Of a DNA stretch of 8,956 nucleotides, positions 1 to 6,204 are shown piece after piece. The notes below the pieces were generated by a model. The model was not told where the DNA came from. It made no database searches and was given only the letters and a program-made list of their open reading frames with translations. Made by a program: the position numbers and the translations under genes. The DNA comes from JBDRAU01 sp043823315 (GTDB lineage: Bacteria; Patescibacteriota; UBA1384; DTJR01). The stretch's first letter is position 1. Every line of letters starts with the position of its first letter. The DNA is taken from positions 1 to 8,956 of the forward strand of contig JBDRAU010000040.1 of assembly GCA_043823315.1 (NCBI GenBank), in the 5' to 3' direction.

Positions 1-495
1 AATTACGACCTTACCCAACACTCTAAATTCGCGAACGTGAACTTAGAGTACGAAGACCAAGAGTCAGGAGAAAGATACGTCCCCCACATCGTTGAAACCT
101 CAGCTGGTGCCGGAAGAACGTTGTTGGCGGTATTAACAGAGGCATACCAAGAAGAGGAAGTGAATGGTGAAAAAAGGGTGGTGTTAAAGTTGCTTCCCAA
201 ATTAGCTCCGATTAAAATTGCTGTTTTTCCCCTGTTAAAAAACAAGAAAGAGCTTGTTGATAAGGCGAAGAGCGTTTATGAAGTCCTGAAGCAAAAGTAT
301 ATGTGCGAGTTTGACGATAATGGGAATATCGGAAAAAGATATCGCAGACAAGACGAGATCGGTACGCCATATTGCGTAACGGTTGATTTTGATACGCTCG
401 AGGATAATGCGGTAACGGTTCGAGACAGAGATACGATGGAACAAAAAAGAGTTAAAATCACAGAACTAGAAAATAGTTTCACGTCTCTGTTGTAG
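1..495 (+). CDS. glyQS: Glycine--tRNA ligase, alpha2 type, 3' part (5' end outside window)
   Basis: This is the C-terminal 164 residues of class II glycyl-tRNA synthetase, which charges tRNA(Gly) with glycine in the cytoplasm. The frame is open from base 1; the GTG at 37 is an internal valine codon, since residues before it (NYDLTQHSKF) already match the family. Visible parts are the end of the catalytic core with a motif 3-like ETSAGAGRT, then the anticodon-binding domain with KLAPIKIAVFPLL, GNIGKRYRRQDEIGTP and TVRDRDTMEQ, all typical of the dimeric (alpha2) enzyme and not of the alpha2beta2 GlyQ/GlyS enzyme. It ends normally at TAG 493-495. The rny promoter follows within 20 bases, so rny need not depend on glyQS transcription. 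The family call is very secure; only the missing N-terminal part is unseen. Confidence 0.95.
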   Translation, partial: NYDLTQHSKFANVNLEYEDQESGERYVPHIVETSAGAGRTLLAVLTEAYQEEEVNGEKRVVLKLLPKLAPIKIAVFPLLKNKKELVDKAKSVYEVLKQKYMCEFDDNGNIGKRYRRQDEIGTPYCVTVDFDTLEDNAVTVRDRDTMEQKRVKITELENSFTSLL

Positions 496-497
496 CT

Positions 498-520
498 TTT
501 GCATATTCTCGAGTTGCAAA
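498..520 (+). other. Small hairpin after glyQS, overlapping the rny -35 box
   Basis: TTTGCA (498-503) pairs with TGCAAA (515-520) around an 11-base loop that contains the palindrome CTCGAG. No T-run follows, so it is a poor rho-independent terminator. The right arm overlaps the -35 hexamer of the rny promoter. Confidence 0.3.
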
Positions 521-542
521 TGAGCCAAAATATGAGTATAAT
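514..542 (+). promoter_or_regulatory. Sigma70-type promoter for rny
   Basis: TTGCAA (514-519) and a perfect TATAAT (537-542) are separated by 17 bases, the optimal spacing. Transcription would start near base 549, giving a leader of about 45 bases before the rny ATG. This is the best canonical promoter in the window and suggests that rny and the downstream ymdB-like gene form their own transcription unit. Confidence 0.75.
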
Positions 543-581
543 TTTATGTTGATGAACAGATTTATCTCTTCGATTAATAAG

Positions 582-587
582 AAAGGA
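582..587 (+). promoter_or_regulatory. Ribosome binding site of rny
   Basis: AAAGGA ends 7 bases before the ATG at 595. This supports that start, which also gives the expected N-terminal membrane segment directly. Confidence 0.75.
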
Positions 588-594
588 ATTCAAG

Positions 595-2085
595 ATGACA
601 ATTACAGTAATTGCCGCTATTGGTGCGCTTATTCTGGGCGGCGCGATAGGGTTTTTGACGAGACAACAGACGTTTGGACGGAAGATAAAAGACACCGAGT
701 CAAAGAATAAAGAACTGATTCTAGAAGCGAAGAACGAAGCTCTTAAGATCAAGGAGCAGGCAGAGAAGGAAAAAGACGAAAGATTAAAAGACTTATCGGA
801 ACGGGAAAAGTCTTTAATTCGTCGTGAGGAAAATATAGAAAAAAGATCCGAAAAAATCGATCAAGATCGCGAGCAGTTAAGCGAGCAAGTCGATTCTTTG
901 GAGCAGGCGAAAGAAAAAATCCAAGAGATAAAAGAAAAGAGAATAGTAGAGCTGGAAAAGATAACCAAATTAAAACCCAAAGAAGCCAAAGAGCAACTTC
1001 TCAAAGAGATCGAGAAAGAATATCACGAAGAGATTATCAAAAAGATTCGAGAGATGAAAGAGCTTCTTAAGGAAAATTCCGAAGGAGAAGCAAGAAAAAT
1101 TATTTCAGTTGCGATTGATCGAATTGCTGGTGAATTTACTTCAGAGCATACGACAATGGCAGTTCACATACCTTCCGATGAAATGAAGGGTAGAATTATC
1201 GGGAAAGAGGGAAGAAACATTCAGGCCTTTGAACGGGCAACCGGTGTTGATCTTGTGATAGATGAGACCCCCGACACGGTTCTATTATCGTCATTTGATC
1301 CTGTCAGACGCCAAGTAGCAAAAGTTGCCTTAGAGCGGCTTATATCTGATGGCAGAATTCAGCCATCAAGGATCGAAGAGGTAGTTCAAAAAGCTCAAGC
1401 AGATATCAAAAAGGAAACAAAAGAGGCAGGGGAAAAAGCAGTCTTCGATCTGAGCATCCCCGGACTTCCTGCCGACCTAATCAAGGTTTTGGGAAACTTA
1501 AAGTTCAGAACTTCCTATGGCCAAAACGTTTTAGCTCACTCAGTTGAGGTTGCAAATATAGCTGCGCTTCTTGCTGCCGAAGTTGGTGCGGATATTCTCG
1601 TCGTCAAGAAGGCTGGTGTCTTGCATGATGTCGGTAAGGCAGTCTCTCATGAGATTCAGGGAGCTCACCACCATCTTTCAGGTGAAATTGCCAAGAAGTA
1701 CGGTATGAGCGATGTAGTTGTCAATGCGATCTTGGCTCACCATGATGATATAGAACCCAAAACAGTTGAAGCAATTCTAGTTAAAGCAGCCGATGCTATT
1801 TCGGGAAGCCGACCCGGTGCCAGAAAAGAAACGCTCGAAAATTACGTAGCGCGACTCAAGGATCTTGAAAATATTGCCAATAGTTTTCCTGGTGTTAATA
1901 AATCGTTCGCCATTCAGGCCGGAAGAGAAGTTAGAATAATTGTAAAACCGGAGGAAGTAACAGATCTTGAAGCAATCAAACTCTCAAAAGACATTGCTAG
2001 AAAAGTTGAAAACGACCTGCAGTATCCGGGTATGATAAAGGTCAATGTTATTCGTGAAACTAGAGCTGAGGAAATGGCAAAGTGA
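595..2085 (+). CDS. rny: Ribonuclease Y
   Basis: RNase Y is a membrane-anchored endoribonuclease that starts mRNA decay. The 496-residue protein has the full family layout: a single N-terminal membrane segment (about residues 3-21), a long charged coiled coil (about 30-165), a KH RNA-binding domain (about 187-250, with the GRIIGKEGRN loop at 199-208), and an HD phosphohydrolase domain. Metal and catalytic residues visible are H315, the HD pair H344-D345 in LHDVGK, the H358-H360 cluster, H382-H383-D384 and D400 in KAADAISGSRPGAR. The C-terminus VIRETRAEEMAK is the family's normal end, so TGA is a true stop. The length is slightly below the roughly 520 residues of the Bacillus subtilis protein, mostly through a shorter coiled coil. 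It has its own promoter and ribosome site, and the YmdB-family gene follows, as in many Gram-positive bacteria. Confidence 0.98.
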   Translation: MTITVIAAIGALILGGAIGFLTRQQTFGRKIKDTESKNKELILEAKNEALKIKEQAEKEKDERLKDLSEREKSLIRREENIEKRSEKIDQDREQLSEQVDSLEQAKEKIQEIKEKRIVELEKITKLKPKEAKEQLLKEIEKEYHEEIIKKIREMKELLKENSEGEARKIISVAIDRIAGEFTSEHTTMAVHIPSDEMKGRIIGKEGRNIQAFERATGVDLVIDETPDTVLLSSFDPVRRQVAKVALERLISDGRIQPSRIEEVVQKAQADIKKETKEAGEKAVFDLSIPGLPADLIKVLGNLKFRTSYGQNVLAHSVEVANIAALLAAEVGADILVVKKAGVLHDVGKAVSHEIQGAHHHLSGEIAKKYGMSDVVVNAILAHHDDIEPKTVEAILVKAADAISGSRPGARKETLENYVARLKDLENIANSFPGVNKSFAIQAGREVRIIVKPEEVTDLEAIKLSKDIARKVENDLQYPGMIKVNVIRETRAEEMAK

Positions 2086-2099
2086 CCGTGAGACGGTCA
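2083..2099 (+). repeat. Hairpin built on the rny stop codon
   Basis: TGACCGT (2083-2089) pairs with ACGGTCA (2093-2099) around a GAG loop: a perfect 7-bp stem whose left arm begins with the TGA stop. No T-run follows. The right arm overlaps the GTCAT start of the next repeat. Confidence 0.6.
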
Positions 2100-2150
2100 T
2101 CCTGAGCGCTCCAATCGTTTTAGCAAAAACGATTGGAAGCCGAAGGATCT
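2096..2150 (+). repeat. GTCAT-type palindromic repeat between rny and ymdB
   Basis: It begins GTCATCCTGAGCG and ends CGAAGGATCT, the outline of a short intergenic repeat that recurs in this window. Outer arms ATCCT (2099-2103) and AGGAT (2144-2148) flank a perfect 11-bp inner stem, CCAATCGTTTT (2111-2121) with AAAACGATTGG (2126-2136), loop AGCA. It lies inside the likely rny-ymdB transcript, so it would fold in the mRNA. There is no T-run, so it is not an obvious terminator. Confidence 0.7.
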
Positions 2151-2187
2151 AAAAATTAATTAGATAAAGTAATCAATTAGGCAAATA

Positions 2188-2964
2188 ATGAAAATATTAT
2201 TCTTCGGAGATATCTTCGGCCGACCCGGTAGAGCTGTTGTTAAAGCTTTTATTGAATCATGCAAGCAAGATCTAAAACCTGATTTAATCATTGCTAATGC
2301 TGATAACCTTGCATCGGGCCGAGGCCCAACCTTAAAGACATATGAAGAGATGATAGTATCAGGAGTGGATGTTCTGACCTGTGGTGATCACATCTGGGAT
2401 CAAAGCGAAGCTCTTGAAATCCTGGAGGATAAATCATCCAAACTCATAAGAGCCATGAATTATCCCGACAAAGCTCCGGGACGCGGGTTTATTTCCGTTA
2501 AGGTAAAAGGAACAGATGTTTTAATCTGTTCTCTATTGGGACGGGTTTTTACTGCCGAGGGACTAAATTCGCCATTTAATGCTTATGATGAAATCATAAG
2601 ACCACGAAAAGAAAAAGTTAAAATCATTGATTTTCACGCTGAGGCGACTAGTGAAAAATATGCTTTCTCTCACTATGTATCAGAAGACGCATCTGTGGTT
2701 ATCGGGACTCACACCCATGTTCAGACGGCCGACGAGCAGATAGTCAACAAATGCGCTTATATTACCGACGTTGGCTCTACGGGCCCGACCGACAGTGTTA
2801 TTGGTGTTAAAAAAGAACTTTCTATAAAACGGTTTCTGACTGGAATGCCGCTCAAGTTTGAAGTGTCAGAGACCAAGGCGCAAGTGAACGCGGTTGTGAT
2901 CGACGTTGACCCTAAAACCGGTCAGGCAATTTCGATTGAAAGAATCAATAAAGTGCTGGATTAG
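2188..2964 (+). CDS. ymdB: YmdB-family (TIGR00282) metallophosphoesterase
   Basis: This is a cytoplasmic calcineurin-like phosphodiesterase of the YmdB family. In B. subtilis YmdB acts on cyclic nucleotides and affects biofilm and motility decisions; the substrate here is not known. The 258-residue length and the spacing of active-site residues match the B. subtilis numbering exactly: D8 (GDIFGRPGR), N40, H68, H150 (IDFHAEATSEK), H175 and H177 (GTHTHVQTADEQI), then YITDVGSTGP. Two conserved metal-site positions differ: residue 39 is Asp (usually Glu) and residue 67 is Asp (usually Asn), in ANADN and CGDHIWD. The acidic and polar character is kept, so it is probably active. The start is ATG 2188 with a short AGG at 2179-2181. 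It follows rny by 102 bases and is likely co-transcribed. It converges on the HU gene with no clear terminator between. Confidence 0.93.
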   Translation: MKILFFGDIFGRPGRAVVKAFIESCKQDLKPDLIIANADNLASGRGPTLKTYEEMIVSGVDVLTCGDHIWDQSEALEILEDKSSKLIRAMNYPDKAPGRGFISVKVKGTDVLICSLLGRVFTAEGLNSPFNAYDEIIRPRKEKVKIIDFHAEATSEKYAFSHYVSEDASVVIGTHTHVQTADEQIVNKCAYITDVGSTGPTDSVIGVKKELSIKRFLTGMPLKFEVSETKAQVNAVVIDVDPKTGQAISIERINKVLD

Positions 2965-2997
2965 GTTCTCAACTTCGCTCGAACTGTACAATAACTG

Positions 2998-3291
2998 CTA
3001 GTCCTCGATTTGCTTTTTTAAAATACGACTCGGTTTAAAGGAAATTGTTTTTAGTTCTTTCTTTATTTTTTTCTTTTCATTTATAGAATAAAACTCTCCG
3101 CTTTTCCATTTGATAAGGGAGAATGTTCCAAAGTTTTGTAAGCTTACTTTTTCTCCTGCGATGATCATTCTTTTTATTTCATCAAAAAATTCGTCGATAG
3201 TGTTCCTGGCTGTTTTCTCACTAATTTTAAGCTTTTTTCTTACTACCTTGGCAATGTCTTTGTTGGTAGCATATTTATTCTTTTTGGGCAT
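2998..3291 (-). CDS. HU/IHF-family DNA-binding protein, divergent
   Basis: This is a small basic nucleoid protein of 97 residues, the usual size for HU, which works as a dimer and bends DNA. The N-terminal half (TNKDIAKVVRKKLKISEKTA) fits the helical dimerisation region. The C-terminal half has the family core VSLQNFGTFSLIK and the closing FKPSRILKKQI (HU: PAFKPGKALK). The beta-arm is atypical: where HU carries an RNP-type turn with the DNA-intercalating proline, this protein reads GEFYSINEKKKIKKE, without proline but rich in lysine. DNA bending may therefore differ. The start is ATG 3291-3289. No ribosome site lies at normal distance (GGGAGAG is 12 bases away), which agrees with the leaderless promoter found just upstream. 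The gene is divergent from the PIG-L gene. The 62-codon hydrophobic reading frame antisense to it is an artefact of its lysine codons. Confidence 0.88.
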   Translation of the reverse strand: MPKKNKYATNKDIAKVVRKKLKISEKTARNTIDEFFDEIKRMIIAGEKVSLQNFGTFSLIKWKSGEFYSINEKKKIKKELKTISFKPSRILKKQIED

Positions 3292-3297
3292 AGTTTG

Positions 3298-3326
3298 ATT
3301 TTACTCTCCCACCCATTAGTTTTCAA
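3298..3326 (-). promoter_or_regulatory. HU promoter, positioned for leaderless transcription
   Basis: On the minus strand TTGAAA (3326-3321) and TAAAAT (3303-3298) are 17 bases apart. Only six bases separate the -10 box from the HU ATG, so the A of the ATG falls at the expected +1. This predicts a leaderless mRNA. Confidence 0.6.
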
Positions 3327-3393
3327 ATGAGTATGCGGATTTACCATTAGCGTACCAATTATCGACTGCTTACCTAACCCGTTTTTAACTAAT

Positions 3394-3417
3394 GTATCCT
3401 CTGTAAAAGGAGGATAC
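3394..3417 (+). repeat. 8-bp hairpin inside the element
   Basis: GTATCCTC (3394-3401) pairs perfectly with GAGGATAC (3410-3417) around loop TGTAAAAG. It stands directly before the GTCAT repeat at 3421. Confidence 0.6.
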
Positions 3418-3420
3418 GGG

Positions 3421-3502
3421 GTCATTCTGCGGTTTGCGAGAGCTTTTGCGAGGTGGAATCGCAAAATTCCTAAGCGCAAACCTAATCTTTTCCGAAGAAT
3501 CT
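3421..3502 (+). repeat. Nested GTCAT-type palindromic repeat
   Basis: It begins GTCATTCTGCGG and ends CCGAAGAATCT. Three stems are nested: ATTCT (3424-3428)/AGAAT (3496-3500), GGTTTGCG (3431-3438)/CGCAAACC (3475-3482), and inside that loop TTTTGCGA (3444-3451)/TCGCAAAA (3459-3466). The middle arms are identical to those at 6116-6138, where the loop is only 7 bases, so this copy looks expanded. Confidence 0.65.
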
Positions 3503-3564
3503 CTGAACTCGCTTCAGGTTCAATCTCGCATTCGCGAGAGATCCCTCGACAAGCTCGGGATGAC
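3503..3564 (-). repeat. Cluster of hairpins ending in an inverted GTCAT repeat
   Basis: Read on +, CTGAA and TTCAG flank CTCGC near 3503-3517. TCTCGC (3524-3529) pairs with GCGAGA (3534-3539) around ATTC. Bases 3538-3564 are, on the minus strand, a GTCATCCCGAGCTTGTCGAG repeat copy ending GGATCTC, an imperfect palindrome. It faces the plus-oriented copy at 3421. Confidence 0.6.
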
Positions 3565-3627
3565 AAATAACAGTCGATAACTAATACGCTTCCATGGTTT
3601 ACCCGTCTTATATTCCATAATTCAATG

Positions 3628-3636
3628 TGATATAGT
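3628..3636 (+). promoter_or_regulatory. Extended -10 promoter for the PIG-L gene, very short leader
   Basis: TGATATAGT (3628-3636) fits an extended -10 box (TGn followed by TATAGT). Expected start is about base 3643, leaving only about four bases before ATG 3647. There is no Shine-Dalgarno motif, which agrees. A -35 box is weak, as often seen with extended -10 promoters. Confidence 0.45.
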
Positions 3637-3646
3637 TTTTTCAATA

Positions 3647-4438
3647 ATGAAAAAAATAAAACAAATCTTGCGCTCTGCGCTCAATCTTAAACGAATCTAC
3701 ACTAATCAGGTCGTAGTTAGTTCGCTTCAAAATAATGTTGCAACGGAATTTTACAAAGATGTCCCAAGTGGAAAAGTTTTGGTCTTGGCTCCTCACCCCG
3801 ATGACGAAATTATTGGTTGTGGCGGTGCGCTTTTAAAGCATGCAAAAGGTGATGACAAGATAAAAATCGTTTATTTCACGGACGGACGTTTGGGATTTCC
3901 GGATAAGTTTAAGCCGACTGAAAAAGACAAGGTTGAGCTTGCCGCAGAGCGCGAGCAAGAAGCAAAAAATCTATCAGAAGAGCTAAAGTGCGAACAGGTT
4001 TTCTTGCGTTACGAAGACTCTAAGCTTACTCTATCTAAAAATTTATTCGGGTTTTTGAGACAACTCATAAGTGAATTTGAGTCTGACATAATTTATACCC
4101 CCTCTATTCTTGAACCGATTTTGGATCACAATATCACTTCAGCAGTTCTCGCAAATGCCTTACAGAAGATTGAAAAAAACTTTCAGATTTTTCAGTACGA
4201 ACTTTGGTCGCCGATTTTTGCGAATTTCTACTTGGATATCGATGACGTAATTGATCAAAAGCAAAAATTGATAGAGTATTATAAATCGCAGCTTAAGTGC
4301 CGTGACTATGTTGAATCATCCCGTGGACTTGCCAGATATCGAGGTTCTATTTTTGGTAAAAGTAAATTTGCCGAAAGCTATTTGAAAACAGACAAAAAAT
4401 TATTTCTAAAACTTTTTGAGCTTGCTGACGAGATCTAG
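3647..4438 (+). CDS. PIG-L/LmbE-family deacetylase
   Basis: This is a zinc-dependent de-N-acetylase of the PIG-L family, whose members remove acetyl groups from GlcNAc-containing sugars and conjugates. The actual substrate cannot be read from sequence. The 263-residue protein has the signature LAPHPDDEIIGCGG at 48-60 (H50 and D53 as zinc ligands, D52 as likely base), VYFTDGR (75-81), the AEREQEA helix (100-106) and the third zinc ligand H161 in LDHN. The C-terminal SRGLARYRG...AESYL agrees with sugar deacetylases of this family. A 40-residue N-terminal stretch precedes the domain; I see no signal peptide or membrane segment, so it should be cytoplasmic. The start is ATG 3647 with no ribosome site and an extended -10 box just upstream. 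It ends within the same CTAG as metG on the other strand, leaving no terminator space. It stands alone, so the neighbours do not reveal the pathway. Confidence 0.88.
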   Translation: MKKIKQILRSALNLKRIYTNQVVVSSLQNNVATEFYKDVPSGKVLVLAPHPDDEIIGCGGALLKHAKGDDKIKIVYFTDGRLGFPDKFKPTEKDKVELAAEREQEAKNLSEELKCEQVFLRYEDSKLTLSKNLFGFLRQLISEFESDIIYTPSILEPILDHNITSAVLANALQKIEKNFQIFQYELWSPIFANFYLDIDDVIDQKQKLIEYYKSQLKCRDYVESSRGLARYRGSIFGKSKFAESYLKTDKKLFLKLFELADEI

Positions 4439-6093
4439 CCCAGTTTGGCGAGTTCTTTTTCTATCTTTTCTTCTTCAATTTTTTTGACGAGGGGCTTAAT
4501 ATTTTTCAGCTCAACTTTTTCGATTTTTTCAAATTCCCAATTCTCTGAACTCTTGCCGATTTGTTCATCTATCTTTACTGATATTTGGGGTAGGAATGGC
4601 TTGATAAGAGTTGCGAGGCAATAAATTAATTGCGCACAAACAAATAGGTCATTTCCTGCCTGTTCTTTATTCTCTTTTACTATTTTCCATGGTTCTGTTT
4701 CGGCAAGAAACCTATTTCCACTTTCGGCGATTTCAAAGACATTTTTAAGGGCTTCACGAAAATTTCCAGTTTCAATTAAATTTCCAACCTTTTCAAATCC
4801 ACCAATGGCTTTTTCAATCGTTTCCGTCTGGTATTGGTTGTATTTTTCGGATGCTTTAAGCGAGCCGTTGAAATTATTTTTGATGAGTTGCTCTGATCGA
4901 TAAATGAAATTGGCAAAGTTACCGATTAGCTCTTTGTTTGTTCTTTGCTCGAATTCGCTCCACGAAAAATCTGCGTCCGACGTTTCGGGTCCATTTGCAA
5001 CTAGATAATATCTCAAACTGTCAGCTTCAAAATTTTTCAAATAATCGGGAAGCCAGACTGCCCATTTGCGGCCTTTAGAGAATTGCTTTTTCTCCAAAGT
5101 TAAATACTCGCTTGAAATTATCGAGTCCGGCAAGTGCAAACAGTCGCCATAAGTAAGTAAGATTATCGGCCAGATAATTGAATGAAAAGGAATATTGTCC
5201 TTACCGTGAACATAGTAGTGATAGGCACTCTCGTTTTGCCAAAATTCCCGCCAAGCGTCTGGGTTATTTTGTGCCTTGGCCCACTCAACTGATGCGGTAA
5301 AATATCCGCTAACCGCTTCAAACCAAACATAAATACTTTTGTTTTCATATCCTTTGACTGGTACGGGAATTCCCCACGAGGTATCGCGGGAAACAGCGCG
5401 ATCCTTCAATCCTTCGTTTAAAAACTTTTTGGTGAAGCCCTTGGCATTGGCGCGCCAGTTGTCTGATTTGGTTAATAATTTCTCTATTTCACCTTCGTAT
5501 TTTGAGAGCTTCAGGAAAAAGTGTTCGCTCTCTTTGAACTCAGGAACGCTTTTGCAGGTTTTGCATTTGGGGTTAATAAGCTCTTTTGCATCAAGCAATT
5601 TTCCGCATTCTTCACACTGGTCGCCGCGCGCTTGTTTGTAATTGCATTCAGGACATTCGCCCTCAATATATCTGTCGGGCAGAAATCTTTCGCACTTATT
5701 GCAATAAGGAAGCTCTTGAACTTTGGTGTAAATATCACCTTGATCGTAAAGTTTCAAAAACATTTCTTGGGCAATCTTGGCGTGGTTTTCAGTAAGGGTG
5801 CTTGAATAATTGTCGTATGAAAATTTCAGACCGTCTATTAGAGTTTTTTTGAACTGCTCGTGATAATGCTTGGCAACTTCTTTGGGCGATTTGTGTTCTT
5901 CGTCAGCCCTTACTTCAACCGGTGTTCCGTGACAGTCAGAACCGCTCGTCCACAGAACATCAGTGCCAGATTGCCTGAAATATCTGGCCAGAATATCAGC
6001 TCCGAGGAGCGCCGAAACGTGGCCAATGTGAAGAGAACCGTTTGCATACGGCCACGCCGATCCTATGTATATTTTTCTATTTTTATTGATCAT
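4435..6093 (-). CDS. metG: Methionine--tRNA ligase
   Basis: This class I enzyme charges tRNA(Met) and so supplies both initiation and elongation. From the ATG at 6093 it is 552 residues. It shows YIGSAWPYANGSLHIGH (HIGH at 22-25), a connective domain with four CxxC zinc knuckles (C131/C134, C147/C150, C160/C163, C177/C180), the FxAVSGYF region (258-265) and an anticodon-binding helical domain (NKELIGNFANFIYR, 386-399; EPWK, 467-470). The KMSKS loop is altered to QFSKG (337-341). There is no C-terminal EMAPII-like tRNA-binding domain. The frame stays open 48 codons upstream to 6237, but that stretch is translated repeat DNA; family alignment and a weak AGAG motif favour 6093. It lies downstream of aspS in the same direction, probably in one unit, and its TAG stop overlaps the PIG-L stop. 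Confidence 0.95.
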   Translation of the reverse strand: MINKNRKIYIGSAWPYANGSLHIGHVSALLGADILARYFRQSGTDVLWTSGSDCHGTPVEVRADEEHKSPKEVAKHYHEQFKKTLIDGLKFSYDNYSSTLTENHAKIAQEMFLKLYDQGDIYTKVQELPYCNKCERFLPDRYIEGECPECNYKQARGDQCEECGKLLDAKELINPKCKTCKSVPEFKESEHFFLKLSKYEGEIEKLLTKSDNWRANAKGFTKKFLNEGLKDRAVSRDTSWGIPVPVKGYENKSIYVWFEAVSGYFTASVEWAKAQNNPDAWREFWQNESAYHYYVHGKDNIPFHSIIWPIILLTYGDCLHLPDSIISSEYLTLEKKQFSKGRKWAVWLPDYLKNFEADSLRYYLVANGPETSDADFSWSEFEQRTNKELIGNFANFIYRSEQLIKNNFNGSLKASEKYNQYQTETIEKAIGGFEKVGNLIETGNFREALKNVFEIAESGNRFLAETEPWKIVKENKEQAGNDLFVCAQLIYCLATLIKPFLPQISVKIDEQIGKSSENWEFEKIEKVELKNIKPLVKKIEEEKIEKELAKLG

Positions 6094-6105
6094 CTTTTCT
6101 CTGTT

Positions 6106-6176
6106 GTCATTGCGCGGTTTGCGAGTGGAGCGCAAACCTAGTTTGCGACGCGGCAATCTATTTGGAAAGAGATTGC
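6106..6176 (+). repeat. GTCAT-type palindromic repeat upstream of metG
   Basis: It begins GTCATTGCGCGGTTTGCG. The stem GGTTTGCG (6116-6123)/CGCAAACC (6131-6138) has a 7-base loop; outer arms are ATTGC (6109-6113) and GCAAT (6153-6157). A second foldback, GCAATCT (6153-6159)/AGATTGC (6170-6176), shares the right outer arm. The repeat reaches to within 13 bases of the metG ATG, so it probably forms part of the metG leader RNA. Confidence 0.65.
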
Positions 6177-6178
6177 TT

Positions 6179-6198
6179 CCTGCCTGCCGGCGAGCAGG
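6179..6198. repeat. GC-rich hairpin between the two GTCAT copies
   Basis: CCTGC (6183-6187, or the alternative copy 6179-6183) pairs with GCAGG (6194-6198). The CCTGCC/GGCGAGCAGG pattern is much more GC-rich than the surroundings. Confidence 0.5.
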
Positions 6199-6204
6199 TC
6201 GGGG

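Larger units (their letters stand above)
3337..3604. repeat. MITE-like element with imperfect inverted ends in the HU / PIG-L gap
   Basis: The gene-free stretch 3292-3646 (355 bases) holds the HU promoter, this element and the PIG-L promoter. Imperfect inverted arms lie at 3337-3368 and 3571-3604. Their inner 10 bases are perfect (TTATCGACTG at 3359-3368, CAGTCGATAA at 3571-3580), and 17 of the inner 22 positions match (3347-3368). Both outer ends contain a GG...ACCAT match. Between the arms are several hairpins listed separately. No transposase or convincing protein is encoded; a 133-codon minus-strand reading frame here is translated repeat. I do not see a clear target-site duplication. Confidence 0.5.

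Noticed and set aside
276..752. 158-codon minus-strand frame across glyQS and rny
   Set aside because: It is antisense to two secure genes and spans the rny promoter; a shadow frame.
2083..2085. Recoded TGA (Gly) as in some CPR lineages
   Set aside because: RNase Y ends at its normal C-terminus here, a second TGA follows at once, and no TGA interrupts the other genes.
3110..3298. 62-codon hydrophobic plus-strand frame antisense to HU
   Set aside because: The hydrophobic residues come from reading HU lysine codons (AAA) backwards as TTT; not a credible membrane peptide.
3337..3604. CRISPR array in the repeat-rich gap
   Set aside because: Repeats are unequal palindromes without regular spacers, and no cas genes are present.
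3243..3644. 133-codon minus-strand reading frame overlapping the HU gene start
   Set aside because: Its sequence is translated hairpin repeat (both arms of the palindromes), it overlaps HU in another frame, and it has no family resemblance or ribosome site.
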